64,000 nucleotides of DNA from Pachyseris speciosa (GCA_016490735.1 JAEMWC010001199.1:164821-228820); one strand, 5' to 3'; counted from the first letter of the stretch, positions 38,084 through 51,112 are shown. Numbers and translations are program-made. Notes: a model not told the origin generated them from the sequence alone.

Positions 38084-39049
38084 TAGCGTTGCAGGTTCTT
38101 TTTTACACAAAGTATTAAACGAAGATTATTTTTTCAAAGAATCCACCTCCATATTTTATTTTGCTTTTTCACAACTGCAAACTCAATTTGCAAAGGAATA
38201 TTTATTACCGTACTCAATAGAACGCTTGTTTTTAGGAGGGGTGGGGGTCCAAATCCGTAAAAGGGGGTTCATATTTTCTAGCAGTTCTGGACTAGGGGGT
38301 CAAAACTTGATCCACAAGCAGGTCTGAACTGGAGGGTGCAAATCTGCGGGTGGTCCAAATCCACTGTGCCACTGGCTCAGATCACCTTTTCATACTATTT
38401 TTTACAGCATTGGGTCTGTAGCTTGAGTGACGTAAGATGGGTGATATGACAAGCAGACTATATGTAAATGCAAGTAGAAAAAGAATGCTTTGGGGGCTCA
38501 GCTTTTAGGCTTGGCTTAATATATATATATATTAAAATTGCTTACATTCCATTTCCCTAAGGTCAAAAGTAATGTCTTTAGAGAGTTTGTAATCAAAGTT
38601 CCTGTGGATCGAACGTAGCTGCTGAAAATCCTTATTTATTGAGGCCTGGTTTTTGAGCCACGCAGCAATTGCCCAGGTGATTTGGAAATATTGCGGGAAA
38701 TTAACATTTACGTTGTATTTTTTTTCCTGAATTCTTGTAACGAAAGAAAGTTACCCTGACTTCTGAGCAAATCCTGTACGAAAATAATGTATTTTTCTAT
38801 CCATGTCTTCCAAAAAACTGATTTCTTTTCAATCAATATCTCTTTATTGTTCTATGATTTAATTTGATTTGATTTGATATTTGTAATTAGTAGGCGAAGA
38901 GCCACTTTGTGGAAGTACTACTAATAAATCGTTCATTATTATTATTATTGTTGTTATTCAAATGATTTCACGAGTCAGAGGAGCCTCGTAGTTGCTGCAT
39001 CAATCTTGGAAATTTTCAAGGAGTTCATAGTAAAAAAAGGGGAAACTGG

Positions 39050-39346
39050 TTAGCCAAGATTTTGACACTGAAGTTTGCAATTTAACAGAAACAAAACTGC
39101 ACCATGTTTTTCAAAACAGTGGTTAGGGATTGCCTTCCAGATATCATTGGTATCGCTTAACAGTCTGCCTATCCAACTAAGGCGTAGTACTTTAACAGCA
39201 GTTCTGAAGCATGGAAAACCAAGGCTACCTTTGGAGAGAGGGCGTACTAGGACTTGTCTTTTGATCTTATCTCTCTTATGCTTCCATAGGAAGGAAAACA
39301 ATTTACTTTGAGTTTGTTGAATTACTGATTCTGGCACTGGTAGCAT
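39050..39346 (-). pseudogene. LINE ORF2 fragment inside R2, copy B
   Basis: Ninety-eight residues almost identical to the fragment at 8357-8653, with a handful of substitutions. It shares its ends with that copy, so it was inherited with R2. Confidence 0.65.
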
Positions 39347-39513
39347 AGAAGCCGTGTATATAAGCTGAGATAAGCCTAAAGACTATGCCAATAACGTTGT
39401 TCCAACACGTGTCAGGTCACGCGACAGGCCTATATTGAGCTTTCTTTGTGCTCAATCACAGGAAGGGCAGGCACTCTTCCGGCTTATGTGAAATACAGCA
39501 ACGACAAAAATAC

Positions 39514-39722
39514 GGAAACGAAAAACGAAAATCGAAGTTCAAATTCCATTTTTCAATGTCTTAAGAAAACGAAATACGAAAATCGAAGTTCAAATTAATT
39601 TTTTCAATGTGTTAGGAAAACGGAAAACGAAAATGGAAGTTTGAATTCCGTTTTCCCATAGCTTAGGAAAACGGAAAACGAAAATGGAAGTTCGGATTCC
39701 GTTTTCCTACGTCCTAGGAAAA
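39514..39722 (+). repeat. Minisatellite, about 53-bp unit, 4 copies
   Basis: Same array as at 8821-8980 with one additional unit, at about 39620-39670 (ends CGTTTTCCCATAGCTTAGG). Confidence 0.75.
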
Positions 39723-40502
39723 CCATTGGCGCTAAGGTACACGCATTGGGAAGCATACAGGAACTGAGAAATTCAGTACTAAATAGAAACTCAACAACAC
39801 AAGAGGCCTTCCACTCCCCTTGACATTTCTGGAGCTGCTATCTTGTGATAACACTTGCGTTTAGCCTTCTTTTAATTTCCTCTGGCCTTCCTTTGCATCA
39901 ACGTACAAGTCATTGTTGTGAGTATTTTTAATTGTGATTATTTTTCACATGTAGTTTTTACAAGTAGTTTTACGAGACTATAATTCATTTTACAACCAAC
40001 GTGTAACTTTAAATTAGAGAAAGCTAAATCGGGTTTGCCAAGTATGTCCCGAAATTTCTGAAAACCAGCATTTTGCAATTCCTGGAGCGTCTTCACGATA
40101 TCGCTGTTCAGTGTCGCTTTGGAGGAAATGATTACTAATCAAGAAATACACTTACAGCCGCTGCAGCTCTTTATTATGATCAAAGACACCTTTCGGCAGT
40201 TTCTTCAGTTGGTTTCCATTCAGGTAGCTGCAAACGAATAATCATAATAATCATAACCTGGTATTGACTAAATGTTTACTTTCTCTTTTGATGCTATAGA
40301 AACTTGTTCCCCAGGTACTTTTTGAATGACTTTGCATTCTAAGCAGAGTCAAATAACCACAGTACTCGTTCCGGATAGTTAACCAAACAACGCATGTACT
40401 GACATAATAAAAGGTATATGAACTTGAATTGTAATGTTTGGTTTTCTCAAGCTGTTACTTTCCTCTAGTTTACGGTTTCCAACTATTCAAGTTCTCTAAT
40501 TA

Positions 40503-40685
40503 ACAAATAGATTCCATGTTGCCATGCGTCTGTTCAGTAATAGATCACGAATGACGTCAAATGTGTAAAAACAAAGAAGTGGCACACGAGCCGCAGGCGA
40601 GTGTGTCACTGATGTTTTTACCACATTTTGACGTCTTCCGTGATCTATTACTGAACAGACGCACGGCAACATGGAATCTATTTGT
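40503..40685. repeat. Foldback element in R2 copy B
   Basis: Same palindrome as at 9758-9941. One arm has a single-base deletion near 40564 relative to copy A. Confidence 0.75.
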
Positions 40686-42261
40686 TTTATATAATAAAGA
40701 AACAAAATGCAAGCGAAAAACTTGTTTATTTTCATATTTCTGGAAAAAAATGGGTCTTGATGAGGTAATCTGTGCATCTGTCCTCTAATAGATCATAGCT
40801 AAGAACCAATCACAGCGCGCGAACTATTCACCTTATTATATAATTCTGCATAATTTTAATAAGATAGGTATACTCTGACCATTAACGTTCTTTTTCAAAA
40901 TTGATTTTCTGTATGATGTAAAATGAGACATCAAGAACAACGAGTTGTTAGTTCATAATGGGCATTAACATCAAAACTTCTGAAGCAGTTCGGCCTGAAA
41001 TGGACATGTACAGGATATAATGCTCATTTGCAGCCAGGCCAAATGCCGTATCTATTGCCTTCTGGACGTTATCGATCCACACAGGATTCTGGCAGTTGTG
41101 CATGGTCGTAAACTCGTGGGTTCTACTCAGTTCAGAAGGGGAGTATGATTATTTTTCCTTTTTTATTTCTTTTTTAGAGTGAACCTTTCATATGACAATC
41201 CCAATTACTTTTGTCTTTCAAAAGCATTAAAAAATTGTAAGCCCCACTGAATCAGTCCAGAAGATTCCATGGTTTGTAAGCTTTGAAGATAGAAAGTTTC
41301 CATGACATTGCTCAATCAAAGCAGTAGCCTGAACTAACATGGCAATAATGCCATTTATGCCGATACATAGTTACGTTCCGAATACAGAAGCTCTGCGTGG
41401 CGTCGAACTAGTTTGCTGGAGATCATATGGTATGATCGTAACGAATATCGACTCATGAATTGGCATTTTTGGCCACTCCCATAAAGTGGCGGTTTTAACG
41501 ATATCAAACAAAAATGTAGAAGTTGACACTGTTATGTCAAGTGAATAAAATATGATGTTCAGCACAGGTGGGGCAAAAAAGGCACCTACTGAAAAACAGC
41601 TGTAGTATGCAAAATTTTAATGCAATAGATGGTTTTGTATAAGGAGAGGAGGGCGGAAGAGTATAAAGGAGATTTCTATCGACATAATAACATCATGCCT
41701 TAACATGATGTTTGGTTATTTAAGTAAAGTGTCATGTTTGCTGATTTTTGGTCAATGACCTTGTGCAAATGCGAAACCCTCCTCTAGTTTTCATGTAGCG
41801 TATTTGTTGCTTTACCGGGGAGACATTTACCAAAAACAGAAAACGAAAACCAAGTAATTTTTGTTGACACTATTCTAAATATTTCATTGGCATCATACTC
41901 AATCAGTTAGCTAAAAATATTCTAACATTTCATTCCAAGGAAAACAAATCCCCAGTTAGGAAGCATGATCCTTACAGCGAATTGAGTCAGGTGTTATTAC
42001 GAAAAACTCCACCTGCCGGTAAGTCCTTCAAGCTAGAGTCGAAACGTTGTCGGTTTTTTAAGCCTTTTAAAATTTCAAGGATGATTTCAAAGTAATAGTT
42101 TTTCGCATTTTTTTAAATAGTGAAATTTATTCCAAAGTCACTTCTTCCTCGTATACTTTCTCTATTGGATGATTTACTGGATTACTGGTTAAAGTAATCA
42201 CATGGAAATTCCACACTCTTAAATGACTTTCTCAGCCAAAGGAAGATTAGTATTCACAGTA

Positions 42262-43870
42262 CTGTTTCCGGTTATTTTTGCAAACTGCGCAAATAGCAGA
42301 TGGTACGTGATATGTACTGTTTTATTGTTGTTGTTGGTCAATTCTAAATCTGCTAGGTTACTCGTCCTTTTGCGCATACTGTCGTTAACGTTTATTTATT
42401 TATTTATTTTGTATGCGACGTTCGTTGATTCATGTTGTATCTGACATTTAAATCACAGTAGTTACATAGCAGCAACTCAACATGAAATGAACGCTCAAAA
42501 CAAGCTTATTCTTCTTTTTCCGGACCTACTAAGTTTCTGTTTTTCTTTATCACAATTTCCTTATCACCCAACAGAAAGATATGGACGTCACGTATATAAG
42601 CAGGTATCAGTTATACATAACCCAACTTGCCTGCGTGGTCTACGTGTTCATCTGGCATATTTCATTGCGTAACGAAGCAAACGAAGCTGTCTGTAGAGCT
42701 TCTTACGTTTTCCATTTACAGTTTTCTCAGTTGTCAGTGCGGAATGAGTAGTACATTAAAGGTTGTTGTTGTTGTTGTTGTCCAGGCAAGTATACATTTC
42801 AAAATTTAATTTAGCGAATAAAACCCGCGAAATACTTACTCCATTAAAAGACGAGAATATCAAGTAAGAAGACCTGCGCTCTACATATCATTGGCCATAA
42901 CAATTTGGCTCAACAACCACAGTAGGAAGAAAAAACAGGTGATGTACGCGCCTCTTACGTACTGAAAACTCACGACAACTGGAGAAATGTGGTAGCACGA
43001 ATCATCCATGATGCAAGAAATATAAGAATAAGGTTTTTTTTTTGGTTTTTTTAGTTTGTTTTTCTGTTTTTCCTTTGTTTTAATTGTTGTTGTAATTTTT
43101 CTGTTTTGATATTTACTCTAAATTTATACTTTAAATTAATATATCTGCATTATGATTAAATACAAGAGAGTCCATGGCTGTTTTTCCCCGCGCCTCCCCG
43201 CGGATGTTAGAGTCCCAAACGATACCACAATAGCGCTTTTGTTCTTTCAGGTTAAGCAATTACGGGTTTCTTTGTAAACTTTCGCTTAGTATGTCCTTGC
43301 TATACTGACAAGAATCAATGCCAAGCACTTATCAACAATTAACAATTAGGTTATGAGATCGCCATAGCTATCGTGCATAGAGAATCGAGAGCGACTGATC
43401 TAATTGTTTAAGTATAAATCTTCTAGTCGGTAAAAAAAAATATCTAAAACCTTCTCTCAGACGGTTGAAAAAGCCAAAAAGAGGCCGCTATTTGGTAGAC
43501 AACCGCTACTCACTTTCTATCACAGAATAGATAGCGAGTAGCGTAGCCAATCAGAGAACGGCATTCGTGATAGAAGGCTAATAGATTATACTAACACGTG
43601 ATAGCACTTGCTGTGATTTCGAAATAATAATCATGCCGGCTGAGGTCAGAGATGATCCTGGAAGCAAATTTAGGAAGGAAGAAAACAGTAGCGATTAGAT
43701 GAACACAGTGATCTTAGCCAGAAAGTCGATTTTAAGGTAACTTGGAGAAGCCTAAGGTTGCCTGAGATAAAGCCTTTCATTCCTTTTAAGAACAGCTTTC
43801 GACACTTTATTTTTAGGAGAATAATTTTTTTTTATTTTTTTCCATTCCAAATTCTATTTCTGTAAACAAT
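42262..43870. other. Unassigned sequence without recognised gene
   Basis: Follows the end of R2 copy B. It contains TTG and TTTA microsatellite tracts (about 42325, 42393 and 42759), T-rich runs, and a small near-palindrome at about 43506-43540 (CTACTCACTTTCTATCACAG and complement). The short open frames are hydrophobic, low-complexity and unsupported. I see no gene, RNA gene or repeat shared with the rest of the window. Confidence 0.6.
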
Positions 43871-44014
43871 TTACAGCGGTGATTATATTGCCGTGAACAA
43901 CTAAAATATGTCTGGAATGTTAATTGTGTTGTAACCAATCACAGGCGAGATCTTCAAACCACAGAAACCACAGGCAACGAACGGTCACGGAACAAATTAT
44001 TTTCGTTTTTTAAC

Positions 44015-44266
44015 ATGTTTAAGGATACAAGCTGTCTTATTAGGAATTTAAAACACCACTGCTCCCCGAGATCAGTGCTGAGGACCGCATTCAGCACATC
44101 GTTCGATTTTAGAAAGAAAAATTTAGAAGCCAACGCGACGCGACGACGACCGGCTTTCCATGTAACGAGATATTACATGGAGACAATAAGATATGCATTC
44201 AACAATATAAAGCCGTTGGGTTGTAACATGCGAGTTTACGGACATTTACGGAGATTCTTTTGGTAA
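44015..44266 (+). other. Candidate first exon ending at a splice donor (low confidence)
   Basis: An open frame of 83 residues starts just inside the left arm (ATG at 44015). It has an Arg/Ser/Leu-rich N-terminus that could be a mitochondrial targeting signal, and meets TTTTGGTAAGAAG, a good donor site, at about 44262. No domain is recognised and coding is unproven. Confidence 0.2.
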
Positions 44267-44832
44267 GAAGAACTGCGATCGGAGATAATCATGTTTTTTT
44301 TTTCCTTTTGCGCGCAAAATGTGCTAATAATCGCATCCAAAGGGGACTTAAAATCTTCTTGGCTAAATTCCCTCATAACTAGTTTTCTACAGCATGTAAT
44401 CCCCCTGATATCAAATGCATAAATGCCTTCAGAGAAAAAGCAAAATTTTATTTTGGAAGGAATACCGAAAATTGGGCTGTTTACTTTGCGTGATGTGTCA
44501 ATCATTCCATAGATGTTGAATTTGGTCGGTGGTTTTCCAGTTTACGATCTTGCGATCAAGGAACTTCTGCCGGCACAGTAGTTCGAAGGTTTAATCGTTA
44601 GCGCACGTAAATCCAATCCCCTTGTTCTACAAAAAAATATTAGCGAGGATTATGTTATCAGAAACGAAAACATCGACAATAACAACTCTCGAATTTCAAC
44701 TTTATTATTAGCTACCAAAAAAAGGAATAATAAATTACCAAAATAGTAAATCTCCCTGACCTAACAAAAAAAGTGTTAACGCTTACTGCAATAGCCGCGA
44801 AGCGATGGGAATCAGAAAATTCTAGCGGCTTA

Positions 44833-44998
44833 CCTTGCAACATTGTAACTTGCGATCAGGCGTAACTACCGATTTCGTTACAAAAAGTTTGAAAATTCCC
44901 ACGCCAAACCGTCGAGTGCGTCGGCCCGGCACTTCGGCTTTGTAATTTATTTCAAAATCGTTCAAAACTGTATTCTTCGCTATTATAGCACACACTGT
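44833..44998 (-). other. Candidate internal exon with good splice sites (low confidence)
   Basis: On the minus strand, a pyrimidine-rich acceptor (CTTCCTATTTGTTTACAG) precedes 166 bp of open frame ending at GCAAG/GTAAGC. A downstream minus-strand stretch near 44575-44500 has a CTAAC branch-like site and a CAG acceptor, followed by the peptide KFLDRKIVNWKTTDQIQHLW and a stop, in compatible phase. This may be a small host gene or captured exons. No family is recognised. Confidence 0.25.
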
Positions 44999-45237
44999 AA
45001 ACAAATAGGAAGGAAAAGCAATTGTTTACTTGTAAAGAGACTGAATGTTAAAACAAAACGAAAATAATTTGTTCCGTGACAGATAGGAAACCGTTCGTTG
45101 CCTGTGGTTTCTGTGGTTTGAAGATCTCGCCTGTGATTGGTTACAACACAATTAACATTCCAGACATATTTTAGGTGTTCATAGCAATACAGTCACCGCT
45201 GTAACACAAGTAAAACTTTACAAGTGGTCGTTAGGCA

Positions 45238-45838
45238 TATTCTTGGTTTTCACTTGACGTCATAAAAATCTAAAATTCAAAATTAAACAGACTTTTGCAT
45301 TTTTAGTTTCATCACGTAAAAGACGTTTTAGAAATGTATCTGCTTGCATGTTTTCAGCTCGGTAGCTTGCTTTGTTTTGAAAATAGAGCAATTTGAATTT
45401 TAGATTTTATTACAGTGTGTGACATAAACATGTCTGGTCACAAGCATGTCACGTACATGAAAACATCGATTCCCCGTGTGTTTTTTTAGGTCTGAAAAGC
45501 CATCATGACAAGAAAAGCGTCTATGTGAATGTTTGCAAGCTCAAAACAGAGAAGAAAACCTTTGAGATACGAAAATTAAATTCCAGATGTTTTCACTCGT
45601 TTCCTGCCGCCATATTTGTGCCCCTCAGAGGGACACTAATATGGCGTGTGCATACTAAACTCTATAATTTTGAGTGGTAGATTTTGCCGAATAACTCGAG
45701 TACGGGATACCGCACAGCCCTGAGACTTTAGCATGTTGTTTATTTATTACTATTCTACAATATCTCAATTTCTTGACTTTATCCATCGAATGGTTGATGA
45801 TTTTATTTTTTTACTTGCGTGACTGAAAACCAAGAATA
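45238..45838. mobile_element. MITE-like element with TATTCTTGGTTTTCA ends
   Basis: Outer ends TATTCTTGGTTTTCA (45238) and TGAAAACCAAGAATA (ending 45838) are complementary. A second inner complementary pair (AATCTAAAATTCAAA near 45267 and TTTGAATTTTAGATT near 45391) is present. There is no coding capacity; probably a non-autonomous DNA transposon. Confidence 0.5.
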
Positions 45839-46009
45839 GAATATGTTTAACAATGCCTTACCTTTACAAAGCGTCTTAACTATTACATATTATATTAAGA
45901 TTCTAGAAAGGGAGGGGGGTGGGGGTCACATGGTTACGCCAAGCTTACTTATCTATTTCTAGTTGCAGACTTAATTTAGAGATAAATTCCGAAACGTCAA
46001 ATTTCTTTT

Positions 46010-46465
46010 GCATTGTCTTGCAGGCGTAATAATATTGTTTTGAATAGAGCAGGAGAAGACTCAGGTCTTTGGTGTGATTTATTAGAAAAATTAGAAACTG
46101 GAGTTGATAGATTGGAAAATATCTGTAAAGGCGTGAGAATCACATTAGTTTTATACAAATCGTTAAATCATTGAATGGATTTCTCGCATAAATTTAAGAA
46201 CTGCTGACACTCAAGCAAAGCATGCTCAATAGAATCGATCTTGTCGCACATAGAACACTTCTCACAATTTGTTAGTCCATAATATTTTAGTTCCTTATTA
46301 GTGACTAGAATTCTGTGAATTGTCTTAATTTCTTGTCGCGTGTATATTTTATAAGTGCTTTAAATGGAAAGTGCCCATTGTTCAGCAACTTTAGGGTGTT
46401 TTTTCTGCTAAGATTTAATTGCAGTGGGTTCTCTATCAATCGCTTCTATAAACAATTTATAGCAG
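46010..46465 (-). pseudogene. LINE ORF2 C-terminal remnant, copy 3 (longest)
   Basis: On the minus strand, the peptide shows the KLRQF-type segment, then ILVTNKELKYYGLTN, then a Cys-rich zf-RVT knuckle (CEKCSMCDKIDSIEHALLEC, about 46265-46205) and a degraded end. It identifies copies 1 and 2 as the same LINE C-terminus. Frames are broken. It immediately precedes R1 copy 3. Confidence 0.65.
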
Positions 46466-46470
46466 AACTC

Positions 46471-48847
46471 ATGCGGCCCGAAGGGCCGCCAAGCGCAGCA
46501 CCATACCTAAACAAATCCGTCAACTGCTTTTCTCATAGTAAAAATGGCTAGCGGCATTGCTCGTAGACGCGCACGACGACGACGACGACGACGGTGGTGT
46601 TGCCCAATAACTCATAATATCGTAATAATAATCCTAATAACCCAACATGGCGGCCATACTCCACCTGGCCCAGCAACTGACCAGCTAGTTTACATTGTAC
46701 ACCCAGCGTACATCTTTGATACTTGACATCCATCTTATAGCCAATTCACACCTGTCAAAACAACGTATCCGCTGACCAGTGTCACGTGACAATATCGCGG
46801 GTTCAAGTTAAGTCCTTACCGAAGTCAGCTGTTTTTTTTTTAAGTTGACCGCTCATAAGGTACTAACTTTCGATTTGATCGGAGGCTCAAGCCAGGTGTG
46901 AGACACCCAAATCAAATCGAGGCTTAACTTTTCGCACGCTTTCTGCGGCTTGGAATTTCACATTCAGTTGGTTTCTTCATTTTGAGCAAAACAACTTCAT
47001 CTTCGATCGAAGTTTGTCTTTAAATTCGCGTAAAAAGCATAAAAATCAAGAACTTGTCAAAGATTCTCCGGAAGGTGAATTTTCAAGTGATGAAAGAAAG
47101 AACGACAGATTTTCCTCAAGAAAAGCTTCAAACTTGGATCGATTGTGCGGTTGAAAACAGTGTAATTCAACGCTTCAAGAGCTTTCACTTTATCGCGGCA
47201 TCTTGCATCTTACTAAGAAAGGTCACTTAATAGTTCACTTATGTTAATGGGAGGAACGAGTAACTCAAACTCTGTGGAAAAAGCTCTTTCTTTGGACAAA
47301 CCGTGTGCTATTTTTGCGGATGCTTGTTTTTACTTTACTGAAGCTTTCGTATTTTCAAGTGGTAGAAACCTCTATAACACAACGCAGGACAGTGAGGTAA
47401 ATTAAATCAAAGCTTAACATTATTTTGGTTTAATCGTTGTTACTTTTGTTCAGGAATGAAACTTGTATTTTTCTCTCGAATGGATATAAATAACAATCAT
47501 CTGTACTCGTTTTGGACGTAAAGAAGTAGTTGATGTGGTTTTTTTTTTTTTTTTTTTTTTTTGTTACGTTCTTTTTTTGCAAGCGAACGAGTGTTTTTAC
47601 TCGGCTTGGCTGACTGTTTTTCAACCTTGGTACCTCAACAGCGTTAAGAAACTTTAGCCCTTATCTTGATAACACGTAATCACAATGCATCCTCGTAAAA
47701 TTAAGGATTAAAGGCAGAATCTCAAGCTCGAGTAAAACAAAAAGCCGATCAAATGCATGTGCATGTGCACGTCTCAAAATCTGACATAAAGTTGTCAAAA
47801 TGTTGTCAAAATGTCAAAGACCAGCGCGCTTCACATGTCATTTGTAAAACATTTTAGAGATCTTCGTCGAAAGCGGCCTGTAAACAAAAATATTCAGTTT
47901 TGCCGCCTATAAACATGTCGTCTTAATTTGTTTGAACCGGTAAGAATCAGCGTTTGCATGTTAAAAACACGGAAATGGGTTGACTGGCTGGGCTGGCTTT
48001 GATAAATTTTATAGTGGACTAGTCTGCGAGAGAAATGCTGGTGTGGTTTGGCAAGCGCTTTCTTCGTTAACTGAATGACGCTTTGCTACTGAGAATCATT
48101 AATTGAAGAATGTTCTTCGGAAGACATGGGAAGCACCAGTAAAACTATCAAAGCTCCTTAGCGTTTTGAGTCAGCCAAGGAAAGATTATGTGGGAAATGG
48201 CGCTATTATTCAGCTCTGTCGCGTTCTGAGTGACTGCTGCCTCGGTGATTCCTGTTGACTGCTCTAAACTATCAGGTGTGGACCTCTTTTTTGTCTTTTC
48301 TACGGACATTTATGTCAAAATTGCAAAGTAATTTTTGTTACTTGTCTAATTTCTTCACCTTCTCCAAGAATCTTCGAAGAAATATTATTCGTATTGTGCT
48401 TTGTTTTCTTGTAATACTCATGTTTGTTGTTCTGTTGTTTCTGAACCACGGTCAATTCCTGTTGACTGCTCTTAACGATCAGTTTTTACCCTTTATTGTC
48501 TTTTCTACGGGCATTTATGTCAAAATAAATACCGATTTTTCTAGATTAATCAGTACAGGCTATTTTTATTTCAAGCTAGTCTTGTTTAATTTCTCCATCT
48601 TCTCTTTCTTCGAGCAAACACTCGCATCGTACTTTGTTCGCTTGTAGTGTTTTTTTTTTATCCGCTTTGAATGCCGTTACGCTTTAATCTGAAAGTAGTT
48701 AGGACTCGCGAATGTCTGCCCTTTTTTTGCAAACGTTTGCTATCGAAAACTCTTTGTTTTCCCTGCTGCTCAATTGTTTTGAACAGAAATTAATCTGGCC
48801 CAAATAAAGCCATGCGAAGATGCTCGGTGAGAGTGTGCAGCTCCGAT
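46471..48847 (+). repeat. R1 repeat, copy 3
   Basis: Single forward R1 copy with the Polinton target (ATACTTGACATCC near 46716) unoccupied. It carries a longer T run near 47540-47562, and no LINE at the place where copy 1 has one. It ends at CAGCTCCGAT, where the Ngaro element begins. No gene is recognised; the frame at 48255-48647 is T-rich noise. Confidence 0.75.
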
Positions 48848-48923
48848 TAAGCCTGACCATGTGATGACAGGCCGTTATGGAAAATACATTCATACGACAA
48901 AGGTGGGGATAGATAAACGCCAC
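48848..48923 (-). repeat. Ngaro split direct repeat B2
   Basis: 76 bp from TAAGCCTGACCATGTGATG to AAACGCCAC. It is a direct copy of 49332-49407 with one difference. Confidence 0.85.
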
Positions 48924-48965
48924 CTGATAAGTGAAATCAGAAAGGAGGCAGCCGGGATGGTGGAG

Positions 48966-49180
48966 GGACTTAAAAATAAATTGAGTGACGAGCGCTGATG
49001 TTCGTATGACGGCTAGGAGTTTAAGGAGGACTTGCTCAATGAGCGACACTCCTTTTGACTACTTGAGATCGAGGTTGAACTTTTATCACATATTTGTCTC
49101 CTCGTGACCACGGCATGCCTCAAATGAACGGTTGCTTGTTCGCATATAAAGATCAATTATTCGTCCCTCATAATTGGGCT
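48966..49180 (-). repeat. Ngaro split direct repeat A2
   Basis: 215 bp from GGACTTAAAAATAAATTGAG to CTCATAATTGGGCT. It is a direct copy of 55020-55234 with only a few changes. Confidence 0.88.
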
Positions 49181-49331
49181 TTTATACCGCGAACAAGTCA
49201 GCTAAAATAAATATTCCTGAACTTCTGTGTGTCGCGTGCCCCCGGCAAGCTTGGTTTGTCGGATGAAAGACACAGTACAAGATTGTTGGGATTAATTAGC
49301 CACGATAGTGGCTTTTAATCAATTTTTAAAA

Positions 49332-49407
49332 TAAGCCTGACCATGTGATGAAAGGCCGTTATGGAAAATACATTCATACGACAAAGGTGGGGATAGATAA
49401 ACGCCAC
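49332..49407 (-). repeat. Ngaro split direct repeat B1
   Basis: 76 bp, pairing with B2. It lies just inside the 3' end of the coding region, as expected for Ngaro elements. Confidence 0.85.
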
Positions 49408-49499
49408 AAGTCACATTTTGTGACATCCCCACCCGAAGCCGGGAGCACGAAAGGCACAGAGAACAGGGTACAATGTAAACAAGTAAATGATACAACAAT

Positions 49500-50110
49500 T
49501 GTAAGAGAAGACGACAAGAAATCAGCACGTGCGTGGAATTTCTTGATCCAGTTAACTAACAAGCAAAAATATACCTCGACTGCACTCCGAGGACTAACAA
49601 AAACAGTAAGGACGTCAATAGGAAAAATGACAGTCACGCGTGTGAAAAAAACAGCCCTTGCGTGAAATTTATCAAACGCGCGATAAGGTTTGGGAAACGA
49701 GTAATTAAAGAATATGTCAGCAGCAGCATGAAAATCAAGTAAGAATATATTAAAGACTGCGCTCCGAGGAATAACAGAAACAGTAACGACGGCAATGATG
49801 AAATCGATAGGCACGCGTTTGAATAAACCAGCCCTTGCGTGAAATTTATCAAATGCGAGATAAGGTTTCGGGAACGGTTAAAGAATATGTCAGCAGCAGC
49901 ATGAAAAACAAAAATAACCTCGTAAGATAAAGTGTGTAATGAAAAGTTTGAAAAATCAGCCCTTGCGTGAAATTTTTTCAAACGTGAGATCAGAATTCGT
50001 AAGTGATCATATACGTAACAAATATAAACCAATATCTAGTTCGTCTAAAGTCAAACATAGTACAACTGTGCACACGTTTGACAAACCAGTCCCTACTTGG
50101 AATTCATCAA
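49500..50110 (-). repeat. Degenerate tandem repeats in the Ngaro 3' region
   Basis: About four imperfect units of roughly 150 bp, marked by recurring CAGCCCTTGCGTGAAATTTATC and ATGTCAGCAGCAGCATGAAAA. They lie between the recombinase gene and B1. Long frames on either strand arise from the repeats and are not genes. Confidence 0.65.
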
Positions 50111-50201
50111 ACGTGAGTTGGTTGTAAGAAAGGCCGGAAAGAGTAGCCGTAGCGTTACATTTTTCTAGCCTATGTGCGGGAAGCCTGAGGATTGTGCTGA
50201 G

Positions 50202-51112
50202 TTATATCGCACCAATGGTGTCAGAGCGAAGGTACAGACGAAAGGCATCCGACTTCCAGCGGCCCATACCCCTAATTTGACTGTCAGAGAAACCTCGTTC
50301 GGCCGCGTAACTAGCGGCCCCAATGCGGAAGCTATGGGCCTTATAATGACTAGAATCTAGACCGCAGAAAATAAGGCATTGACGTAGCTGGGTATTAAAC
50401 ATGGAAGTCGAAATGCCGGTGTCAGTTTGTAAGCAAAATAAAGGCGGGCTGGCTTCCCCTTACAGAGCAGTAACTTTGCAAAACCATGACGGGACACAAG
50501 GTCCCCGACTCTTGTCGCAGGAGGTAAACGTCAAATGGCCGCTTTGAAGTGTTGTGTTTGAAATTCGCAAGGGTCAATTTGGCTCCCAAAAGATTTTTCT
50601 GCCTATCGACTAGCCAGACCAGGTCTTTATATTGAACAACAGCATTGCGGCTGGTAGCACTCTTAACCGTGAGTTCACCTATCCGAAAGAAACCATAGAA
50701 GGCAGTAAGAAACATGGCTTTAAATAAGAGGCGGTGATAAAAACTAGTGGTCGTGTGGTCTAAGGCCGCGCATAACTTCTGGAGAACTGGTAGAGTGATA
50801 GGAAGGCGAGAATCGGAAGCACGACGAGATTTTCCGGAAAACAATAACTTCTGTATTATAAAGGCTTTGGTTGGGTCGGGGTAGCCCTGAAGCTTATGAA
50901 CATAACTGAGGGCGGAGACATACGTTGAGATTGTATTGGGTGAGAGGTTTTGAGAAGTTAAATATGCTATAAATAAAGCAATAGTGCTCACTGACGCCGG
51001 TAAGGAGGAGGATGGGGCAAATTTTCTCGCAAATTCAAGAAATACTTTCCATGCACGTTGGTAGGTTTTTCGAGAGTTGGCTGAAAGAGCCTGAGCTACA
51101 TTGTAGCAGCGA
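50202..51112 (-). pseudogene. Tyrosine recombinase of the Ngaro element (frameshifted)
   Basis: The frame is open directly after the reverse transcriptase stop (51115) with no clear ATG. It carries the SAM-like N-terminal domain (NSRKTYQRAWKVF, PNTISTYVSALSYVH), then the first catalytic Arg (FFRIGELTV). Near 50425-50435 the frame changes by one base. The C-terminal piece (to 50202) holds HSFRIGAAS (His-x-x-Arg) and GRWKSDAFRLYLR with the nucleophilic Tyr. All catalytic residues are visible but in two frames. The enzyme would integrate circular DNA copies of the element, which explains the lack of target duplication. Confidence 0.85.

Larger units (their letters stand above)
38084..42261 (+). 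repeat. R2 repeat, copy B, right part
   Basis: Continues R2 to ATTCACAGTA near 42261, matching copy A to its end at about 11514. It contains a LINE remnant, minisatellite and foldback listed separately. Otherwise no gene is recognised. Confidence 0.75.
43871..45204. repeat. Inverted-repeat unit, 1.33 kb, arms about 150 bp
   Basis: Left arm 43871-44016 and right arm 45044-45204 are complementary, from TTACAGCGGTGA at the outer end to AAAACGAAAATAATTTG-like sequence inside, with small gaps. Each arm contains a CCAAT-type box (GTAACCAATCACAGGCG) and a CCACAGAAACCACAGGC block. The interior is not repeated elsewhere in the window. It could be a DNA transposon or a locus with inverted promoter-like arms. 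Confidence 0.75.

Noticed and set aside
49500..50110. CRISPR-like array
   Set aside because: Units are long, degenerate and tandem without unique spacers, and the sequence is part of a eukaryotic retroelement.
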